Source: Betaproteobacteria bacterium (GTDB lineage Bacteria; Pseudomonadota; Gammaproteobacteria; Burkholderiales; Burkholderiaceae_A). From it: a stretch of DNA of 46,217 bases. The DNA lies in assembly GCA_018970545.1 (NCBI GenBank), contig JAGWWC010000007.1, positions 1 to 46,217 of the forward strand, written 5' to 3'. The translations under genes and the position numbers were made by a program. Positions 44,456 through 46,217 of the stretch are shown piece after piece (within the stretch, counting starts at the first letter, position 1; the number at the start of each line of letters is the position of its first letter). Under the pieces are notes generated by a model that saw only the letters and a list, made by a program, of their open reading frames with translations, ran no database searches and had not been told where the DNA came from.

Positions 44456-45855
44456 CCACCGCACCCAGTCTTCTCGCAAGTCTTTTAAAACGACTGCTCC
44501 CCGTCATGCTTGCTGCAATGTTGATTTCGGGAGGCTTGTCGTATGTGGGCGCACAGTACTATGTCAATCAAGTCTTTGATCGGGTACTGATTGATACCTT
44601 GAATGGTATATCGAGCCGTATTCTCATCAAAGACCAGCGAATTATTTTTGACTTTCCAGAGGCTGCACAAAAAATCTTTGAGTGGGATATTGATGATGCC
44701 GCCTATTTTCGTATCGAGAGCCTCAAAAAAGGCCATGTCGCGGGACAGACCGATCTTGAGCCCTCACTTGGGCCCATCTCGGCACAGACCAGCCTGGCAG
44801 TTGTAAAAGACAGTGTGTATCGGCAGCGTCGCATTCGCGTTGCGGTGAAAACGCTGACCCTGGCTGGTGCAAGCGACCAGATCCGAGTCATTGTTGCCGA
44901 GACTACAATTTCCCGGGAGCGCATGATTCAAGAGATTGCATTTACAGTCTTGGTTGCAGAACTCTTACTCATTGCACTGGCCGTGATTGTGGTTTGGCTT
45001 TCTATGCGGCGGGCGATTGCGCCCATATCAGAAGCAGCCCGAGATTTAGAAAAACGCACGCATCACACCCAGGATCGACTGGATGACTCTCAGGTGCCGC
45101 AGGAGATCCGGCCCTTAACTGCTGCATTGAACGATCTGCTGACCCGGCTACAGCAAGCCCTGACGCTGCAGCGGCAGTTCGTGGCAGATGCCGCCCATCA
45201 GCTTCGCACGCCCCTCACCGCCTTACAGCTGCACCTAGAAAACGCCCGGTCGACCAGCTCAACCAGCGAGGTCACAGCGATGCTGGATCAGATCCAGATT
45301 GCCTCCGATCGGGCGACCCGCTTGGCCCAGCAGCTCCTGGCGCTCGCTGAATCGGAGGAGCAGCTGCTGCGCGGTGACCGCAGCCCAATCCATCTTCGAT
45401 CCCTGCTCAATGAAACCGTGCAGCTCTGGAAGCCGAAAGCAGAACGTAAATCGATTTCGATGGTGCTTAGCTTTGATCCCGAAGACCGAGAGATTACGAT
45501 GCTAGGGCATCCCGACTTACTGATTCAGGTCATGAATAATTTGATCGATAACGCCTTGCGTTACTGCCCAGTCGGATCCAGTTTGTATCTGCATGCCCTG
45601 CAATCCGAACACGGACTTCAGATCAGCGTTGAGGACAATGGGCCCGGCATTGCCGCCTCGGAGCGGCCCTTGGTGATCCGACGTTTTTATCGTGGAGATC
45701 AGTCGCCCAACGCCCAGCCTGAACAGGCCGCCGGCAGCGGCCTAGGCCTTGCGATTGCTTTTGAAATCATGACTCGGCTCGGTGGGCGATTTGAAATTAC
45801 TGATCCCGCCAGTGGTCGGGGTACACGAATTGAGCTGATGCTGCCTGCCGCTTAA
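44452..45855 (+). CDS. Sensor histidine kinase
   Basis: A 467-residue membrane kinase. TM1 is near 14-33, a periplasmic sensor of about 125 residues resembling the 2CSK_N domain follows, TM2 is near 165-185, then a HAMP-like linker. The phospho-acceptor is H249 in DAAHQLRTPLTALQLHLE, the N box is NNLIDNALRYCP, and G boxes are DNGPGIA and GSGLGLAIAFEI. No His/Cys/Met-rich metal site is obvious in the sensor part, so the signal is inferred only from the neighbouring efflux genes. Confidence 0.95.
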   Translation: MTTAPSLLASLLKRLLPVMLAAMLISGGLSYVGAQYYVNQVFDRVLIDTLNGISSRILIKDQRIIFDFPEAAQKIFEWDIDDAAYFRIESLKKGHVAGQTDLEPSLGPISAQTSLAVVKDSVYRQRRIRVAVKTLTLAGASDQIRVIVAETTISRERMIQEIAFTVLVAELLLIALAVIVVWLSMRRAIAPISEAARDLEKRTHHTQDRLDDSQVPQEIRPLTAALNDLLTRLQQALTLQRQFVADAAHQLRTPLTALQLHLENARSTSSTSEVTAMLDQIQIASDRATRLAQQLLALAESEEQLLRGDRSPIHLRSLLNETVQLWKPKAERKSISMVLSFDPEDREITMLGHPDLLIQVMNNLIDNALRYCPVGSSLYLHALQSEHGLQISVEDNGPGIAASERPLVIRRFYRGDQSPNAQPEQAAGSGLGLAIAFEIMTRLGGRFEITDPASGRGTRIELMLPAA

Positions 45856-45906
45856 AAGTTTGCAAAACCCTTCCGCTACTTTTCAACCTAAGGAGTCCTC
45901 ATCAAC

Positions 45907-46217
45907 ATGAAAGTTGCTCTCATCACCGCCGCAGGCCGCGGCATCGGCGCAGGTGTTGCACAGGAACTCCACCAAAGAGGCTATCAACTCGGGTTGCTCT
46001 CGCCCTCTGAAGCTGCCACCCGGCTTGGCGAAGAACTCGGCGGCATCGGCATTCAGGGCTCGGTTCTTGAGCCCAAAGATTTGTCGAGTCTGGTAGACGA
46101 AGCGCTTGCGCGCTGGGGAAGAATTGATGCCGTGGTCAACCACACCGGCCACCCGCCAAAAGGCGATTTACTCGAGATTCCCGCCGAGGATTGGCAGCGG
46201 GGCCATGACATGGTGCT
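45907..46217 (+). CDS. SDR-family oxidoreductase, N-terminal part
   Basis: The gene runs off the right window edge; 103 residues are visible. It starts MKVALITAAGRGIGAGVAQE with the SDR cofactor motif, and DAVVNHTGHPPKG takes the place of the usual NNAG (here NHTG). The AAGGAG upstream is 11 nt from ATG 45907, a little far. The substrate is unknown. Confidence 0.85.
   Translation, partial: MKVALITAAGRGIGAGVAQELHQRGYQLGLLSPSEAATRLGEELGGIGIQGSVLEPKDLSSLVDEALARWGRIDAVVNHTGHPPKGDLLEIPAEDWQRGHDMV

Overview
The window looks like a chromosomal segment of a Gram-negative betaproteobacterium, most likely Burkholderiales. The pointers are Bug/TctC-type and NitT/TauT-type solute-binding proteins with twin-arginine leaders, a TpsB outer-membrane transporter, YggX, DUF3429 and DUF2783 proteins, and a protocatechuate 4,5-cleavage cluster. 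GC is moderately high and genes are tightly packed: no gene-free gap exceeds 200 bases. I saw no tRNA, rRNA, CRISPR array, insertion sequence or prophage. The taxonomic placement is inference.

Left part (1-5813): the 3' end of a class III nucleotide cyclase gene is followed by a TpsB two-partner secretion transporter. Facing them is a minus-strand operon for a circularly permuted ATP-grasp enzyme, an alpha-E protein and the Anbu proteasome-like peptidase, without the transglutaminase gene usually found with them. A gamma-glutamylcyclotransferase-like gene diverges from that operon. Next (5999-11168) is a plus-strand nitrogen operon: allophanate hydrolase, a complete NitT/TauT ABC transporter and a GntR/FCD regulator, with a TTGTATACAA palindrome just upstream of the first gene. 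A class V aminotransferase, a small cupin and an MFS transporter follow (11145-13880).

The centre (13888-29129) is a run of 17 minus-strand genes with no intergenic gap above 25 nt, so it may be one aromatic-catabolic superoperon. In transcription order: a metallo-beta-lactamase-fold protein that has lost its second metal site, a FAD aromatic hydroxylase, DUF2783, a VOC protein, fumarylacetoacetase-like hydrolase, IclR regulator, MFS transporter, cytochrome P450, [2Fe-2S] ferredoxin, ferredoxin reductase, a ModA-like protein without a signal peptide, and then ligJ, ligK, ligI, ligA, ligB and ligC. The lig genes take protocatechuate through meta-cleavage to pyruvate and oxaloacetate. The P450 with its two redox partners plausibly makes protocatechuate from a methoxy- or hydroxy-benzoate. 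The first five genes look like a second, uncharacterised ring-hydroxylation and fission branch.

The right part is mostly housekeeping and envelope genes: DUF3429, an HtrA-like protein lacking all three catalytic residues, an SDR, a DUF3445 haem-demethylase-like protein, a SAM methyltransferase with a signal peptide, an APC permease, a Bug protein, yggX, phoU, rpiA and a YkgJ-type cysteine-cluster protein. It ends with a CzcCBA-like heavy-metal RND efflux operon divergent from an OmpR-type two-component pair, then the start of another SDR gene. The best leads are the superoperon with its built-in P450 system, the cytoplasmic ModA-like protein, the half-site MBL protein, the HtrA pseudoprotease and the exported methyltransferase.
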